Shown here piece by piece: positions 8,542-17,980 of a stretch of DNA of 64,000 nucleotides. A program made the position numbers and the translations under genes. The notes beneath the pieces were generated by a model. It was not told where the DNA came from and did no database searches. It was given only the letters and a program-made list of their open reading frames with translations. Within the stretch, counting starts at the first letter, position 1. Each line of letters begins with the position of its first letter. The DNA lies in contig NZ_BPIG01000001.1 in the NCBI RefSeq assembly GCF_026003995.1, forward strand, positions 569,444 to 633,443, written 5' to 3'. The DNA comes from Tepidiforma sp. (GTDB taxonomy: Bacteria > Chloroflexota > Dehalococcoidia > Tepidiformales > Tepidiformaceae).

Positions 8542-9609
8542 ATGAGCCCCGTTCCCACGATCGACCGCGACGCCGTCGTCGCAGCCCTCGAGGGCGTCAA
8601 AGACCCCGAACTCCACGCCTCCATCGTCCGCCTCGGCATGGTGAAAGACCTCGCGATCGAGGGCGGCAAGGTGGCCCTGACGGTCGAGCTGACCACGCCA
8701 GCGTGTCCGCTCCGCGAGACCATCGAACAGGACGTGCGGGCGGCGCTGGCGGTCGTCCCGGGCGTCGAAGACGTGGCGATCACGTGGGGCGCGCAGGTGC
8801 GGGCGTCGAACCCGCGCGAAGGACAGAAGCCGATCCCGGGCGTGCGGAACATCATCGCCGTGGCGTCGAACAAAGGCGGCGTCGGAAAGTCGACCGTCGC
8901 CTCGAACATCGCGGTGGCCCTCGCGAAGGCGGGCGCGAGCGTCGGGCTCATCGACGCGGACATCACCGGGCCGAATCTGCCGACGATGTTCGGGCTGCCT
9001 CCGGGTCTGCAGGCGGGGTCGAGCGAGGGGCTGAAGCCAGTCGAGCGGTACGGGGTGCGGGTCGTGTCGATCGGGTTCCTGCTGCCGCGGGGCACGCCGG
9101 TGGTGTGGCGGGGGCCGATGATCGGGAGCGCGGTGCGGCAGCTCCTGCACGATGTGCCGTGGGGCGATACCGACTATCTCGTGATCGACCTGCCGCCGGG
9201 GACGAGCGACGCCTCGATGAGCATGGCGCAGGACGCGCCGATCACCGGCGTCATCATCGTGTCGAGCCCGCAGGCGGTCTCGGTGGAAGACGCGATGAAA
9301 GCGGTGGCGATGTTCGAGAAGCTCGGCGTGCCGGTGTTCGGGATGGTCGAGAACCTGAGCTACTTCGTCGCGCCCGACACAGGGAAGCGGTACGACATCT
9401 TCGGTCACGGCGGGGCGCAGCAGGCGGCGGACGAGCTGGGTATCGACTTCCTCGGCGAAATTCCCATCGAGCCCGGGGTTCGCGAAGGCGCGGACCGCGG
9501 GGTGCCAGTCGTCTACGGCGCGCCGGATTCGGATTCGGCGCGCGCCTTCGACCGGATCGCCCGGAACGTGGCGGCCCGGATCAGTGTGTTGCAAAGGATG
9601 GGTGGGTAA
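8542..9609 (+). CDS. mrp: Mrp/NBP35 family iron-sulfur carrier ATPase
   Basis: P-loop ATPase of the ApbC/Mrp group that carries and inserts Fe-S clusters in the cytosol. 355 residues from ATG at 8542 with a GAAAGG box upstream. Seen: an N-terminal DUF59/MIP18-like domain (about residues 1-90, with TTPACPLRETIE), the deviant Walker A motif ASNKGGVGKSTVASN near residue 115, switch residues around LIDADITGPNLP, and VIDLPPGTSDASMSMAQ. The C-terminal CxxC found in many Mrp proteins is not visible, as in several bacterial members. It is followed after 12 bases by the NYN gene and probably shares its transcript. Confidence 0.93.
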   Translation: MSPVPTIDRDAVVAALEGVKDPELHASIVRLGMVKDLAIEGGKVALTVELTTPACPLRETIEQDVRAALAVVPGVEDVAITWGAQVRASNPREGQKPIPGVRNIIAVASNKGGVGKSTVASNIAVALAKAGASVGLIDADITGPNLPTMFGLPPGLQAGSSEGLKPVERYGVRVVSIGFLLPRGTPVVWRGPMIGSAVRQLLHDVPWGDTDYLVIDLPPGTSDASMSMAQDAPITGVIIVSSPQAVSVEDAMKAVAMFEKLGVPVFGMVENLSYFVAPDTGKRYDIFGHGGAQQAADELGIDFLGEIPIEPGVREGADRGVPVVYGAPDSDSARAFDRIARNVAARISVLQRMGG

Positions 9610-9621
9610 CCCCAAATCACC

Positions 9622-10734
9622 ATGGCATTGAACATCTTCCCGCGGCGGGAACGTCCCGCCGCACCCGCGGCCGAACCGGCCGCACCGACTCCGCTCCCCG
9701 AACCGGCGCCTGAGGCGCTGGACGACCCGAAGCCGCGGCGGCGGCGCTCATCCCGCAAGCCGGCGGCTGAAGCCACCACCGAAGTCACCCGCACCGAGGC
9801 GCCAGCTCCCGCAGCCCTTCCGGCTCCGGCCGAGGCAGCAGCCGAGCCGCCCCCGGCGCCGCGGCGCCGGCGGTCGCGGGTCGCGGCCATCGTCGAAGAA
9901 GTGCTGGGCCAGCCCCTGGAATCCGCCGCGCCGGCGGTTGCGGCCGCGCCCGCACCGCCGACTCCCCCCGCGCGCCCCGCGGCCGCAGCGAAGCGCGACA
10001 GTGTCGATGCGGCGGCGTCATCGAAAGCCGCGGCAGCGCCTGCCGAGGCGGCAGCACCTTCGAAGAAGGAGCGGCCGACCCCCGCGCCGGTGCCGGCGGA
10101 GAAGCAGCTCAGCCAGCTCGCCCACGAGATTTCGACCCTGACGCGCACCCTCGAGACGCAGGCGGCCCAGCTCGCCCAGCTCGTCCGGGTGCAGGAGGAC
10201 CTGGCGCGCCGGGTGGCCCACACGCCGGGAGCCGCGCCGGCTCCCGCACCGCGCATCGGCGTGTTCGTCGACGCTGCGAACATCGAACTCGCGCTCGACC
10301 GGCTGAAGCACCGCGTGAACTGGCGGAAGTTGCTGGACTACCTCTCGGAGGGGCGCCAGCTCGTCCGGGCGGTGGCCTATTCGCCGGTGCACGAAGACCC
10401 GGGGGTGAGCCTCGAGACGCAGCGGTTCGCCGAGCCGTTCCTCGACAACGGGTTCCGCGTGGTCACGAAGCCGTTCAAGCGGTTCTCGGACGGGACGATC
10501 AAGGCGAACGTCGACATCGAGATGGCGCTCGACATCATGGAGATGCTCGACCGCCTCGACGTCGTCGTGCTGGTCTCCGGCGACGGTGATTTCGAGCGGC
10601 TCGTCGAGGTCGTCCAGGCGAAAGGCGTCCGGGTCGAAGTGGTGTCGGTCGGCAGCAGCACGGCCTCGAACCTGCGGCACGCCGCCGACCGCTTCATCGA
10701 CATCCAGTCGATTCTTCAGAAGGTCCGGGCCTGA
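9622..10734 (+). CDS. NYN/PIN-domain protein with long Ala-Pro-rich N-terminus
   Basis: 370 residues. The first ~150 are low-complexity Ala/Pro with Arg clusters (RRRRSSRKP, RRRRSR); residues ~160-190 form a probable coiled coil (LAHEISTLTRTLETQAAQLAQL). The C-terminal ~160 residues are a NYN (LabA/Limkain-like) domain: RIGVFVDAANIELAL with the first catalytic Asp, NVDIEMALDIMEM, and VLVSGDGDFERLVE. NYN domains are metal-dependent ribonucleases, so RNA processing or decay is the expected role. The basic N-terminus may bind nucleic acid or anchor partners (inference). It probably forms an operon with mrp. Confidence 0.88.
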   Translation: MALNIFPRRERPAAPAAEPAAPTPLPEPAPEALDDPKPRRRRSSRKPAAEATTEVTRTEAPAPAALPAPAEAAAEPPPAPRRRRSRVAAIVEEVLGQPLESAAPAVAAAPAPPTPPARPAAAAKRDSVDAAASSKAAAAPAEAAAPSKKERPTPAPVPAEKQLSQLAHEISTLTRTLETQAAQLAQLVRVQEDLARRVAHTPGAAPAPAPRIGVFVDAANIELALDRLKHRVNWRKLLDYLSEGRQLVRAVAYSPVHEDPGVSLETQRFAEPFLDNGFRVVTKPFKRFSDGTIKANVDIEMALDIMEMLDRLDVVVLVSGDGDFERLVEVVQAKGVRVEVVSVGSSTASNLRHAADRFIDIQSILQKVRA

Positions 10735-10752
10735 GCCTCCCCGGCTCAGGCC
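10728..10752. terminator. Bidirectional hairpin between convergent genes
   Basis: GGCCTGAGCC (10728-10737) pairs with GGCTCAGGCC (10743-10752) over a five-base loop and contains the stop codons of both the NYN and DUF35 genes. Confidence 0.6.
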
Positions 10753-11156
10753 GGTTCGAACACCGGGATGGAGATGCCCGTCGACTGGTCGAGCCAGGCG
10801 ACTTTCACCCGCTGGCCGATGTAGATGTCTTTCGTGGGGTCCTGCACCCCGACGATGTTCGTCAGGATGCGGAATCCCTCATCGAGGTCGACGTAAGCGA
10901 CAGCGTACGGGCCGAGTTCGGCGAACGCCGGGTGGCGGTTCAGGCGGACGACGCTGAACGTGTAGACCGTGCCGAGGCCCTTCGACTCGCGCCACTCGAG
11001 GTTCGAGGAGCCGTTTTTCGGGTTGTGGCGGCGCGGAAAGAAGACGACGTCGCCGCTGTCGCGGTCGACCTGGTAGAGGAGGCGGTGCTCTTTCGTCGCC
11101 TCCCAGTAGGGCTGGGTGTCGGGCTCGGGGAAGCGGGGCTGCGGTCGGTCTGGCAT
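10746..11156 (-). CDS. DUF35 OB-fold protein, thiolase partner
   Basis: 136 residues. DUF35 proteins pair a small rubredoxin-like zinc ribbon with an OB fold and form complexes with SCP-x-type thiolases or hydratases in acyl-CoA metabolism. Seen: the OB part from GLGTVYTFSVVRLNRHPAF to IGQRVKVAW. The ribbon region (EHRLLYQVDRDSGDVVFFPR) has no cysteines, so the metal site has been lost. ATG at 11156 is chosen over TTG at 11162 because GAGGG is well spaced only for the ATG. It directly follows the thiolase gene, matching the family habit. Confidence 0.85.
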   Translation of the reverse strand: MPDRPQPRFPEPDTQPYWEATKEHRLLYQVDRDSGDVVFFPRRHNPKNGSSNLEWRESKGLGTVYTFSVVRLNRHPAFAELGPYAVAYVDLDEGFRILTNIVGVQDPTKDIYIGQRVKVAWLDQSTGISIPVFEPA

Positions 11157-11158
11157 GG

Positions 11159-12353
11159 TCAATCCCTCGCGAGGACGATGGTGCCGCCGGTGTGGCTGGT
11201 GGCGAGCATGCCGCCGTTGCCGTGGGCGACGGCGAGACGGGCATCGGGCACCTGCGACGTCGATTCGCCGCGGAGCTGGCGGGTGGCTTCGATGAGGAGG
11301 AAGATGCCGCGCATGCCGGGGTGGTTCGAGCTGAGGCCGCCGCCGTCGGTATTGAGCGCGGGCTTCAGGGGGCTATCGAAGCGGAGGCGCTGCTCGGAGA
11401 CGAAGGCGCCGCCTTCGCCCTTCTTGCAGAAGCCGAGGTCTTCGAGCATCACGAGCACGGTGATCGTGAACGAGTCGTAGATCATCGCGACGTCGATCTC
11501 GTCGGGGCGAACGTCAGCCTCGGCCCAGGCGCGGGGCGCGGACTGTGCAGCAGCGCTCACCGTGATGTCTGACCCGTTCTCCGAGTAGCTGGTGGCTTCG
11601 CCCGAGCCGATGATCCAGACGGGCTTCTTGCGGCAGTCGCGGGCCACCTCCGGAGCGGCGATGACGACGGCACCGCCGCCGTCGGAGACCATGCAGCAGT
11701 CGAGGAGGTGGAGCGGGTCGGCGATCATCCGCGAATTGAGGACGTCCTCGACGGTGATCTCGCGGATGTCCTGGAATTCGAGGTCGGTCATCGCCTGGAC
11801 CGCTTGCGGGTTGCGCATCGCGTGGGCGCGGGTTGCGACGGCGATGCGCGCGAGCTGTTCGCTCGTGGTGCCGTACTGGTGCATGTGCCGCCGGGCGACC
11901 ATCGCGTAGTTCGAGATAAGCGTCATACCGTAGGGGTCGGTCATGTTCGAGAGCGGGCTCGGCGCGCCGGCCCCGCCCCCGCCCATCGTGCCGATGCGGC
12001 GGGCGTCGCTGTGGGCGGTCGAGCCGTAGGTGAGGAGCGCAACCTTGCAGCGTGCCGGCGGCGATGTCGCGCTTCGCGTGGGCGGCATGGAACTCGTAGG
12101 AGCTGCCGCCGACCGCGGTGGTGTCGATGACGTTCGGCCGGAAGCCGAAGTACTCGGCGAGGCTGAGGCCGGCCATCCCGGCGCCGTCCTGGGCGTCGTA
12201 GAGGCCGTCGACGTCCTTCCAGCTGAGGCCGGCGTCTTCGAGGGCGCGCGCGGCGCATTCGGCCTTGATCTGGAGGGGCGTCACGCCGGGCGCTTTCCGT
12301 TTGGGGTACTCGTAGATCCCGACGATGGCGGCATCGCGCCGCTGGGTGGGCAT
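11159..12353 (-). pseudogene. Thiolase-like (SCP-x type) gene with a frameshift
   Basis: Residues 1 to about 100 (PTQRRDAAIVGIYEYPKRK to HAAHAKRDIAAGT) lie in one frame from ATG at 12353, and the rest (KVALLTYGSTAHSDARRIG to the stop at 11159) in another. The switch is near 12050, where one extra base, a C on the coding strand, would restore a continuous thiolase-fold protein of about 397 residues. Later motifs are intact (CCMVSDGGGAVVIA, DGGGLSSNHPGMRG, LAVAHGNGGMLATS). Such proteins act with DUF35 partners on acyl-CoA or sterol-like substrates. Either a recent mutation or an assembly error could explain the shift; the undamaged remainder favours a very recent event or an error. Confidence 0.85.
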
Positions 12354-12469
12354 GCAGCTGCTCCTGTCTGCGAAATGGTGGGCGGTTCTTGCCGCCGGAC
12401 TCTACGGAGGGGCTCGCGGGGCGTCAAACGGTGCGCGGGCCGGCCGAAGTTTGTTAGCCTCCGGCACCG

Positions 12470-14797
12470 ATGCTGCTGATCGGCCTGGGGATCGCGTGGG
12501 TGGCCGGGCTCCTCCCGGTCGGGCTCTGGGGTGCGCCGTGGTGGATGGGCGCGGCGTGGACCGCGGCCGCGGGCGTGCCGACGGCCCTGCGCGGCATCGT
12601 CCGGCCGGGGGTCGTCGGGGTGGCGGTCGCGCTGGCGGTACTGGCCGGCTGGCGGCTCGATGGCGCGCTGCAGCAGGGGCAGCCGCCCATTGCGGCGTAC
12701 GCGGGCCTCGATGTGGTCCTGACGGGCACCGTCGTGAGCGAGCCAGACCCGGGCGAGCTGACGACCGCATACGACATCCGCGTGGAGCGGCTCGACCTCG
12801 GCGACGGGACGGCCCTCGACGATGCCGGGCTCATCCGGGCCTGGGTCCACCAGTACGAACGGTTCCTGCCCGGCGACCGGGTCCGGCTCGAGGGCGAGCT
12901 GGAGCAGGCGCCGGTCTTCGACGGCTTCGACTACCGGAGCTACCTCGCGGCCCGCGGCATCGGCGCGGTCATGTGGCGTCCCAAGACCGCGCTGCTGGAG
13001 CCCGGTGACGCCAGCGCGGCGCGGGAGCTCACCCGGCTCCGCCTGGCCCTCGACAGCGCGCTGCAGCGCTCCCTGCCCGAGCCGGAGGCGTCGCTCGGCG
13101 CCGGGATCGCCTTTGGGCGGGACGGCGGGCTCTCGCGCGAGGTGAAGGATGAGTTCAACCGGAGCGGCCTGCGGCACCTGGTCGCCGTTTCGGGCGCGAA
13201 CCTCGTGATGGTCGCGGCGCTGACGCTTGCGGTGCTCAGCCGGGCGGTCGGCCGAAACCGGGCGCTGGCCGCCGCAGCCTTCGCGGTTGGCGGGTACGTG
13301 GTTCTCGCCGGGTTCGAGCCGAGCGTGGCCCGGGCAGCGGTGATGACTGCGGTGCTGTTCGCCGGGGAGGCGGTCGGTCGGCCGCAGAGCGCACTGCCCG
13401 GGCTGGCGCTGGCGGTCATCGTGCTGACGGCTGCGTGGCCGCGGCTCGCGCTCGATGCCGGCTTCCAGCTGAGCGCGGCAGCGACGGCCGGGCTGCTGAC
13501 GTTCGGGCCGTGGCTCCGGTGGACCGTCGAGCACGCGCGCCGGTGGTGGCCGGCGAGCTGGCTGCCCGGGTGGGTGACGGAGGTGACGGCGCTGTCGCTG
13601 GCGGCGACCGCCGCGACGATGCCGATTACGTGGGCGCACTTCGGTGCGGTGTCCCTTGTGGGGCCGCTGGCGAACGTGGTCGTGCAGCCGGTGGTCGCGC
13701 TGGCGTTCTGGGCGTCGCTGGCGACGTCGGCTGCCGGGCTCGGCTGGCGGACCGGGGGCGAAATCGCCGGGGTCATCGCGTGGCTGCCGCTCCGGTTCAT
13801 CCTCGACGCCGCAGCGGCGGGTGCCGCGCCGGTGTGGGCCGCCATCGAACCGGGGCGGCTCGCGCCGGCCGCTGGGGCGGCCCTCATGGCTGGACTCGCG
13901 GTGCTGGCCGGGGCGGCGTACCGGTTCCTCCCGGCGCCGGTGCCGGTTTCGGAGGCGGCGCGGCGGCGGGCCGCGCTCGGCAACCGGCTGCTGCTCGGCG
14001 GCGCAGCGGCAGCGGTTGCGCTGTTCCTCCTCCCGGGCACGGTGCGGCAGGACCAGGCGCTGACCGTGGACGTGCTCGACATCGGCCAGGGGGACGCGCT
14101 CTTGCTGACGACCCCTGGCGGCAAGCAGGTGCTCATCGATACGGGCCCGAGCGGGCTGCGGCTCGCGCGCGAACTGGGGGAGGTCATGCCGCCGTGGGAC
14201 CGGAAGGTCGACCTGGTCATCGTCAGCCACCCGCAGGAGGACCACATCGGCGGGTTCCCGGCGCTCGCTGAACGCTTCCGCCTCGGCCGGGTCGTCACGA
14301 ACGGCGACCGGAACGCGACCCGGACAGGGGCGCTGACAGCCCGGGCCCTCGATGGGCGGGAAGTCGTGGCGCGGGCGGGCGACCGGTTCGAGTTCGACGG
14401 CGTCGCGTTCCGCATCGTCTGGCCGCCGGACGGTATCCCGGGGGACGAGCTGAACCGCCGGTCGCTGGCGGTGCTCGCGGAATACGGCGGGGTCCGCCTG
14501 CTGTTCACCGGCGACCTCGGCGCGGCCGAGCAGCGGGCACTGCTGGAGACGCTCGGGGGCATTGTCGACGTCCTGAAAGTGCCCCACCACGGTTCGAAGA
14601 ACAGCGATGCCGCGTTCCTGGGCCTGGCCGCCGGCGGGCTGGCCGTCATCAGCGCCGGCGAAGGGAATCCGTTCGGCCACCCGCACCCGGCGACGCTCGA
14701 AGCGCTCGGCGGCGCGACCATCGTCCGGACCGACCGGGACGGGCGCATCAGGATCGAAGTCAAGGAGGGGACCGTCCGGGTCACGACGGAGCGCTGA
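12470..14797 (+). CDS. comEC: ComEC/Rec2 DNA-uptake channel
   Basis: Inner-membrane channel for single-stranded DNA entry in natural transformation. 775 residues, normal length for a full ComEC. Seen: N-terminal membrane helices, an OB-like DUF4131 region (LTGTVVSEPDPGELTTAYD), the Competence domain with many helices (GLRHLVAVSGANLVMVAALT), and a C-terminal metallo-beta-lactamase-like domain with DVLDIGQGDALLL and the metal motif HPQEDHIGG. It is the only competence gene in the window. The start ATG at 12470 follows a divergent region shared with the thiolase gene; no strong ribosome-binding site is visible, so a slightly different start is possible. Confidence 0.93.
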   Translation: MLLIGLGIAWVAGLLPVGLWGAPWWMGAAWTAAAGVPTALRGIVRPGVVGVAVALAVLAGWRLDGALQQGQPPIAAYAGLDVVLTGTVVSEPDPGELTTAYDIRVERLDLGDGTALDDAGLIRAWVHQYERFLPGDRVRLEGELEQAPVFDGFDYRSYLAARGIGAVMWRPKTALLEPGDASAARELTRLRLALDSALQRSLPEPEASLGAGIAFGRDGGLSREVKDEFNRSGLRHLVAVSGANLVMVAALTLAVLSRAVGRNRALAAAAFAVGGYVVLAGFEPSVARAAVMTAVLFAGEAVGRPQSALPGLALAVIVLTAAWPRLALDAGFQLSAAATAGLLTFGPWLRWTVEHARRWWPASWLPGWVTEVTALSLAATAATMPITWAHFGAVSLVGPLANVVVQPVVALAFWASLATSAAGLGWRTGGEIAGVIAWLPLRFILDAAAAGAAPVWAAIEPGRLAPAAGAALMAGLAVLAGAAYRFLPAPVPVSEAARRRAALGNRLLLGGAAAAVALFLLPGTVRQDQALTVDVLDIGQGDALLLTTPGGKQVLIDTGPSGLRLARELGEVMPPWDRKVDLVIVSHPQEDHIGGFPALAERFRLGRVVTNGDRNATRTGALTARALDGREVVARAGDRFEFDGVAFRIVWPPDGIPGDELNRRSLAVLAEYGGVRLLFTGDLGAAEQRALLETLGGIVDVLKVPHHGSKNSDAAFLGLAAGGLAVISAGEGNPFGHPHPATLEALGGATIVRTDRDGRIRIEVKEGTVRVTTER

Positions 14798-14863
14798 GCG
14801 CTTTGCCCGGGAGCGGCGCCGCGGCTACCCTCGGGAGCGACCCTGGACCGCCCGGAGCCCGAG

Positions 14864-15589
14864 ATGACGACACGCATCGATGGGCGCGCTCCGAACGAGC
14901 TGCGCCGCGTTCACCTTGCGACGAACGTGCTGGACTTCGCCGAGGGGAGCTGCCTCGTGGAGTTCGGCAGGACGCGCGTCCTGTGCGCCGCGAGCGTGGA
15001 AGACCGGCAGCCGCCGTTCCTGCGGAACACGCAGAGCGGCTGGGTGACGGCGGAATATGCGATGCTGCCGCGCGCGACGCACACGCGAAGCCAGCGCGAG
15101 GTCGAGCGGGGCCGGCCCGGCGGCCGGACGCAGGAGATCCAGCGGCTCATCGGGCGGTCACTCCGGGGAGTCGTCGACCTCGAGCTGCTGGGGCCGCGGA
15201 CGATCACGCTCGACTGCGACGTGCTGCAGGCAGACGGCGGCACGCGAACTGCCTCGATCACTGGCGCGTATGTCGCGCTGAGGCTGGCGGTGCGGAAGCT
15301 CGCTGCCGCCGGGCTGGTGAGCGAGGCGTGCATCACGGCCCCGGTGGCGGCGGTCTCGGTCGGCATCGTGCAGGGGGTGCCGATGCTGGACCTCTGCTAT
15401 GAGGAGGACTCGACGGCTGACGTCGATTTCAACGTGGTGATGACCGGCGACGACGCGTTCGTCGAGGTGCAGGGGACGGCGGAAGGGAAGCCGTTCAGCC
15501 GGGCGGCGATGGACGCGCTCATCGACCTGGCCCGCACGGGCATCCTGCAGCTGTTCGAGAAGCAGCGCGAGGCGCTCGCGTCCAGCTAG
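14864..15589 (+). CDS. rph: Ribonuclease PH
   Basis: Phosphorolytic 3'-5' exoribonuclease that trims tRNA 3' ends; cytosolic hexamer. 241 residues, standard length. Seen: the opening [36 protein letters not shown]-type tRNA-binding motif [14 protein letters not shown], and [20 protein letters not shown]. It starts 66 bases after comEC and overlaps the convergent HIT gene at its stop by four bases (a shared CTAG). Confidence 0.95.
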   Translation: MTTRIDGRAPNELRRVHLATNVLDFAEGSCLVEFGRTRVLCAASVEDRQPPFLRNTQSGWVTAEYAMLPRATHTRSQREVERGRPGGRTQEIQRLIGRSLRGVVDLELLGPRTITLDCDVLQADGGTRTASITGAYVALRLAVRKLAAAGLVSEACITAPVAAVSVGIVQGVPMLDLCYEEDSTADVDFNVVMTGDDAFVEVQGTAEGKPFSRAAMDALIDLARTGILQLFEKQREALASS

Positions 15590-15915
15590 CCGACGTAGTG
15601 GCCGAGGAACGTGCCGCCGAGGATGTGGAGGTGGCCGTGCTCCTGGCTCTGCATCGCGTCGTAGCCGAAGTTCGAGAGCAGGCGGAAGCCGCCGGGGCAG
15701 AGCTGCCGCCCGATCTCGGCGGCGATCGGGGCAACCTTGCCCATGTGGTAGGTCCAGAGTTCGGCCTGGGTGGTGTGCTGCTTCGTCATCGCGAGCAGCA
15801 TCACGGGAACCCATCGAAGGATATTCTGGATGACGATGATTTCATCGTCCTCATAGATGATGTTCGCGGGCTCTCTGCCCGCGACAATGTTGCAGAAGAC
15901 GCAGTATGTTGGCAT
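15586..15915 (-). CDS. HIT family nucleotide hydrolase/transferase
   Basis: 109 residues. Histidine-triad proteins hydrolyse or transfer nucleotidyl groups from substrates such as adenosine 5'-phosphoramidates or diadenosine polyphosphates. Seen: [20 protein letters not shown] near the start and the triad [10 protein letters not shown], with the central His as nucleophile. The CxxC at the N-terminus may bind zinc, as in some HINT-like members. ATG at 15915 is chosen because homology begins there. A promoter (TTGTTT, 18 bases, TAAGAT) lies just upstream, leaving almost no leader and no Shine-Dalgarno. Confidence 0.9.
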   Translation of the reverse strand: MPTYCVFCNIVAGREPANIIYEDDEIIVIQNILRWVPVMLLAMTKQHTTQAELWTYHMGKVAPIAAEIGRQLCPGGFRLLSNFGYDAMQSQEHGHLHILGGTFLGHYVG

Positions 15916-15925
15916 GGGGATTCGG

Positions 15926-15955
15926 ATCTTACCGGTCCGGCGCCCCGCCAAACAA
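15926..15955 (-). promoter_or_regulatory. Promoter of the HIT gene
   Basis: Minus strand TTGTTT (15950-15955), 18-base spacer, TAAGAT (15926-15931). The predicted start lies about four bases before the ATG, so the mRNA would be almost leaderless. Confidence 0.5.
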
Positions 15956-15982
15956 ACCACGAGAGCCACGCCGGGAGACCCG

Positions 15983-17269
15983 ATGCCCCAGTTCATGCCG
16001 TTCCGCGGGTTGCGCTATACGCAGGCCGCGGGTCCGCTCGATGACCTGCTCGCGCCGCCCTATGACGTCATCACGCCCGCCATGCAGCGGGCGCTGGCGT
16101 CGAAAAACCCCTGCAACGCCGTGCATCTCGAACTGGCGGAGGGCGGCGAGGAGCGGTACGGCAGGGTGGCCGGCCTCGTGCGCGACTGGCAGGAGCGCGG
16201 CCTGCTCGCGCGGGACGAGCGGCCCATGCTGTACGTCTACGAGCAGGAATTCATCGAAGGCGGCCACGTGTACCGGCGGCGGGGCGTGATGGCAGCAGTC
16301 GAGGCCCAGCCGTGGGAAACCGGGGCGGTGAAGCCCCACGAGTACACCATGTCGGGGCCGAAGGAGGACCGGCTGCGGCTGCTGCAGGCCACGGGCGTGC
16401 AGTTCAGCCCGGTCTTCTGCATCGCGCGGGACCGGGCCGGCCAGCTGCGCGACTTCATCGAGCGGACGGCCGCCGCAACGCCGCCGACGGTCACCGCGAC
16501 GAGCTTCGAAGGCGACCATCACCGCTTCTGGGCGGTCGAGGCCGGGCCGTACGAGATGCGCCAGCTTGCGCCGCTGCTCGCGGAGTCGTTCTACATCGCG
16601 GACGGCCATCACCGGTACGAGACGGCCGTGAACTACCGGAACTGGCGGCTCGAACAGGGGCCGCTGCCGCCGGACCACCCGGCGCGATTCACCATGGCCG
16701 CCATCGTCGCGAGCGAAGACCCCGGGCTGGTCATCCGTCCGATTCACCGGCTGGTGCCGCGCCCGGCACCGGCAGACTGGCGGCAGCGGCTGGGAGACGC
16801 GTTCGAGGTCGAGCACGTGAAGCTCCCGGCCGGCGCCGCGGAGTCGCGGGAGGCGCTCCTCGAGGTGCTGGAGACGGCGGATGCCGTGGCGCTCGAACTC
16901 GAGCCGCGGCAGGTCCACGCGCTGCGGCGAGTGCCAGGGAAGCCGCTCGCCGGGAGCGTGCCGCCCGGTCATTCGGATGCGTGGCTCGGCATCGGGCCCA
17001 ACGTCCTGCGCTACGGCGTGCTCGAACCGCTCTGGGGCATTTCGGACGACGACCTGCGGGCGGGCGCGATCGAGTACTCGCACGACCTCGACGAGGTGTT
17101 CGCGTTCCTCGACGCGCGGCCGGGGAATTCGGCCGCGTTCCTCCTGAACCCCGTGCGCATCGAGGACGTCATGAAGCTCGCCGACCAGGGCGAGCGGATG
17201 CCGCAGAAGTCGACGTTCTTCCACCCGAAGCTGGGGACAGGGCTGGTCTTCTACCCGCTGGAGCCCTGA
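15983..17269 (+). CDS. DUF1015 family protein
   Basis: 428 residues from ATG at 15983 behind GGGAGA. Seen: the family opening PFRGLRYTQA..DLLAPPYDVI, KPHEYTMSGPKEDRLRLL, and ESFYIADGHHRYETAVNYR with a conserved GHHR motif. The C-terminus contains FLLNPVRIEDVMKLADQGERMPQKSTFFHPK. DUF1015 proteins are widespread and often near phosphoserine/serine-pathway genes; the GHHR motif is of the ParB/sulfiredoxin type, which may suggest nucleotide or phosphate chemistry. Function is unknown. It faces the response regulator gene end to end. Confidence 0.88.
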   Translation: MPQFMPFRGLRYTQAAGPLDDLLAPPYDVITPAMQRALASKNPCNAVHLELAEGGEERYGRVAGLVRDWQERGLLARDERPMLYVYEQEFIEGGHVYRRRGVMAAVEAQPWETGAVKPHEYTMSGPKEDRLRLLQATGVQFSPVFCIARDRAGQLRDFIERTAAATPPTVTATSFEGDHHRFWAVEAGPYEMRQLAPLLAESFYIADGHHRYETAVNYRNWRLEQGPLPPDHPARFTMAAIVASEDPGLVIRPIHRLVPRPAPADWRQRLGDAFEVEHVKLPAGAAESREALLEVLETADAVALELEPRQVHALRRVPGKPLAGSVPPGHSDAWLGIGPNVLRYGVLEPLWGISDDDLRAGAIEYSHDLDEVFAFLDARPGNSAAFLLNPVRIEDVMKLADQGERMPQKSTFFHPKLGTGLVFYPLEP

Positions 17270-17278
17270 GCGCGCGGG

Positions 17279-17980
17279 TCAGCTTTCGGCGCCGCCGTCG
17301 GTCGAGAGCATGTAGCCGATTCCGGGCAGCGTCTTGATGATGCGCGGCTCGGCGGGCGCGTCTTCGATCTTCGCCCGGAGCCGTGAGACCCAAACGCGGA
17401 GGTACTGGAGGTCGTCGCGGTACTCCGGGCCCCAGACCTTCGAGAGGAGCTCGGGCGCGAGGATCACCTTGTCGGGGTTGGCGGCGAGGTGCTGAAGCAG
17501 CAGCCACTCGGTGCGGGTGAGCGAGACCTGCTCGCCGTTCTTGTGGACGAGCCGGCGGTTCAGGTCGATTTCGACGTTGCCGGCGCGAACGACCCGGTCG
17601 ACCTCCGCGGCGACGGCGCGGCGGAGGACGGCGCGGATGCGGGCCCCGAGCTCGTCCGGGTTGAACGGCTTCACCACGTAGTCGTCGGCCCCGAGTTCGA
17701 GCCCGCGGACTTTATCGCTGTCCTTGTCCTTCGCGGTGACGAGGATGATGGGGACGTTGGAGCGCTCGCGGAGCCGGCGCATGACTTCGAGGCCGGAGAT
17801 GCCGGGCATCATGATGTCGAGGACGATGGCGTCGGGGCGCTGCTCTTCGGCGAGGCGGAGCGCCTCCTCGCCGTCGGCTGCCGTGATGACGCGGAAGCCC
17901 TGCGCGGTGAGTTCGAGCTTCATGAGGCGCAGGACGCCGGCCTCGTCGTCGACCACCAGCAGCAGGGGTTCAGCGCTCAT
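17279..17980 (-). CDS. OmpR/KdpE-family response regulator
   Basis: 233 residues: a CheY-like receiver (residues 1-120; phospho-acceptor Asp in DAIVLDIMMPGISG, about D53; Lys in VKPFNPDELGARI) and a C-terminal winged-helix DNA-binding domain (VSLTRTEWLLLQHLAANP to RIIKTLPGIGYML). It overlaps the kinase gene by 11 bases, so the pair is translationally coupled. The layout resembles KdpDE, but no kdpFABC genes are in the window, so the signal and targets are unknown. Confidence 0.93.
   Translation of the reverse strand: MSAEPLLLVVDDEAGVLRLMKLELTAQGFRVITAADGEEALRLAEEQRPDAIVLDIMMPGISGLEVMRRLRERSNVPIILVTAKDKDSDKVRGLELGADDYVVKPFNPDELGARIRAVLRRAVAAEVDRVVRAGNVEIDLNRRLVHKNGEQVSLTRTEWLLLQHLAANPDKVILAPELLSKVWGPEYRDDLQYLRVWVSRLRAKIEDAPAEPRIIKTLPGIGYMLSTDGGAES

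Noticed and set aside
15586-17269. Toxin-antitoxin pair from HIT and DUF1015 genes
   Set aside because: They are divergent housekeeping-type genes with no matching families or overlap.
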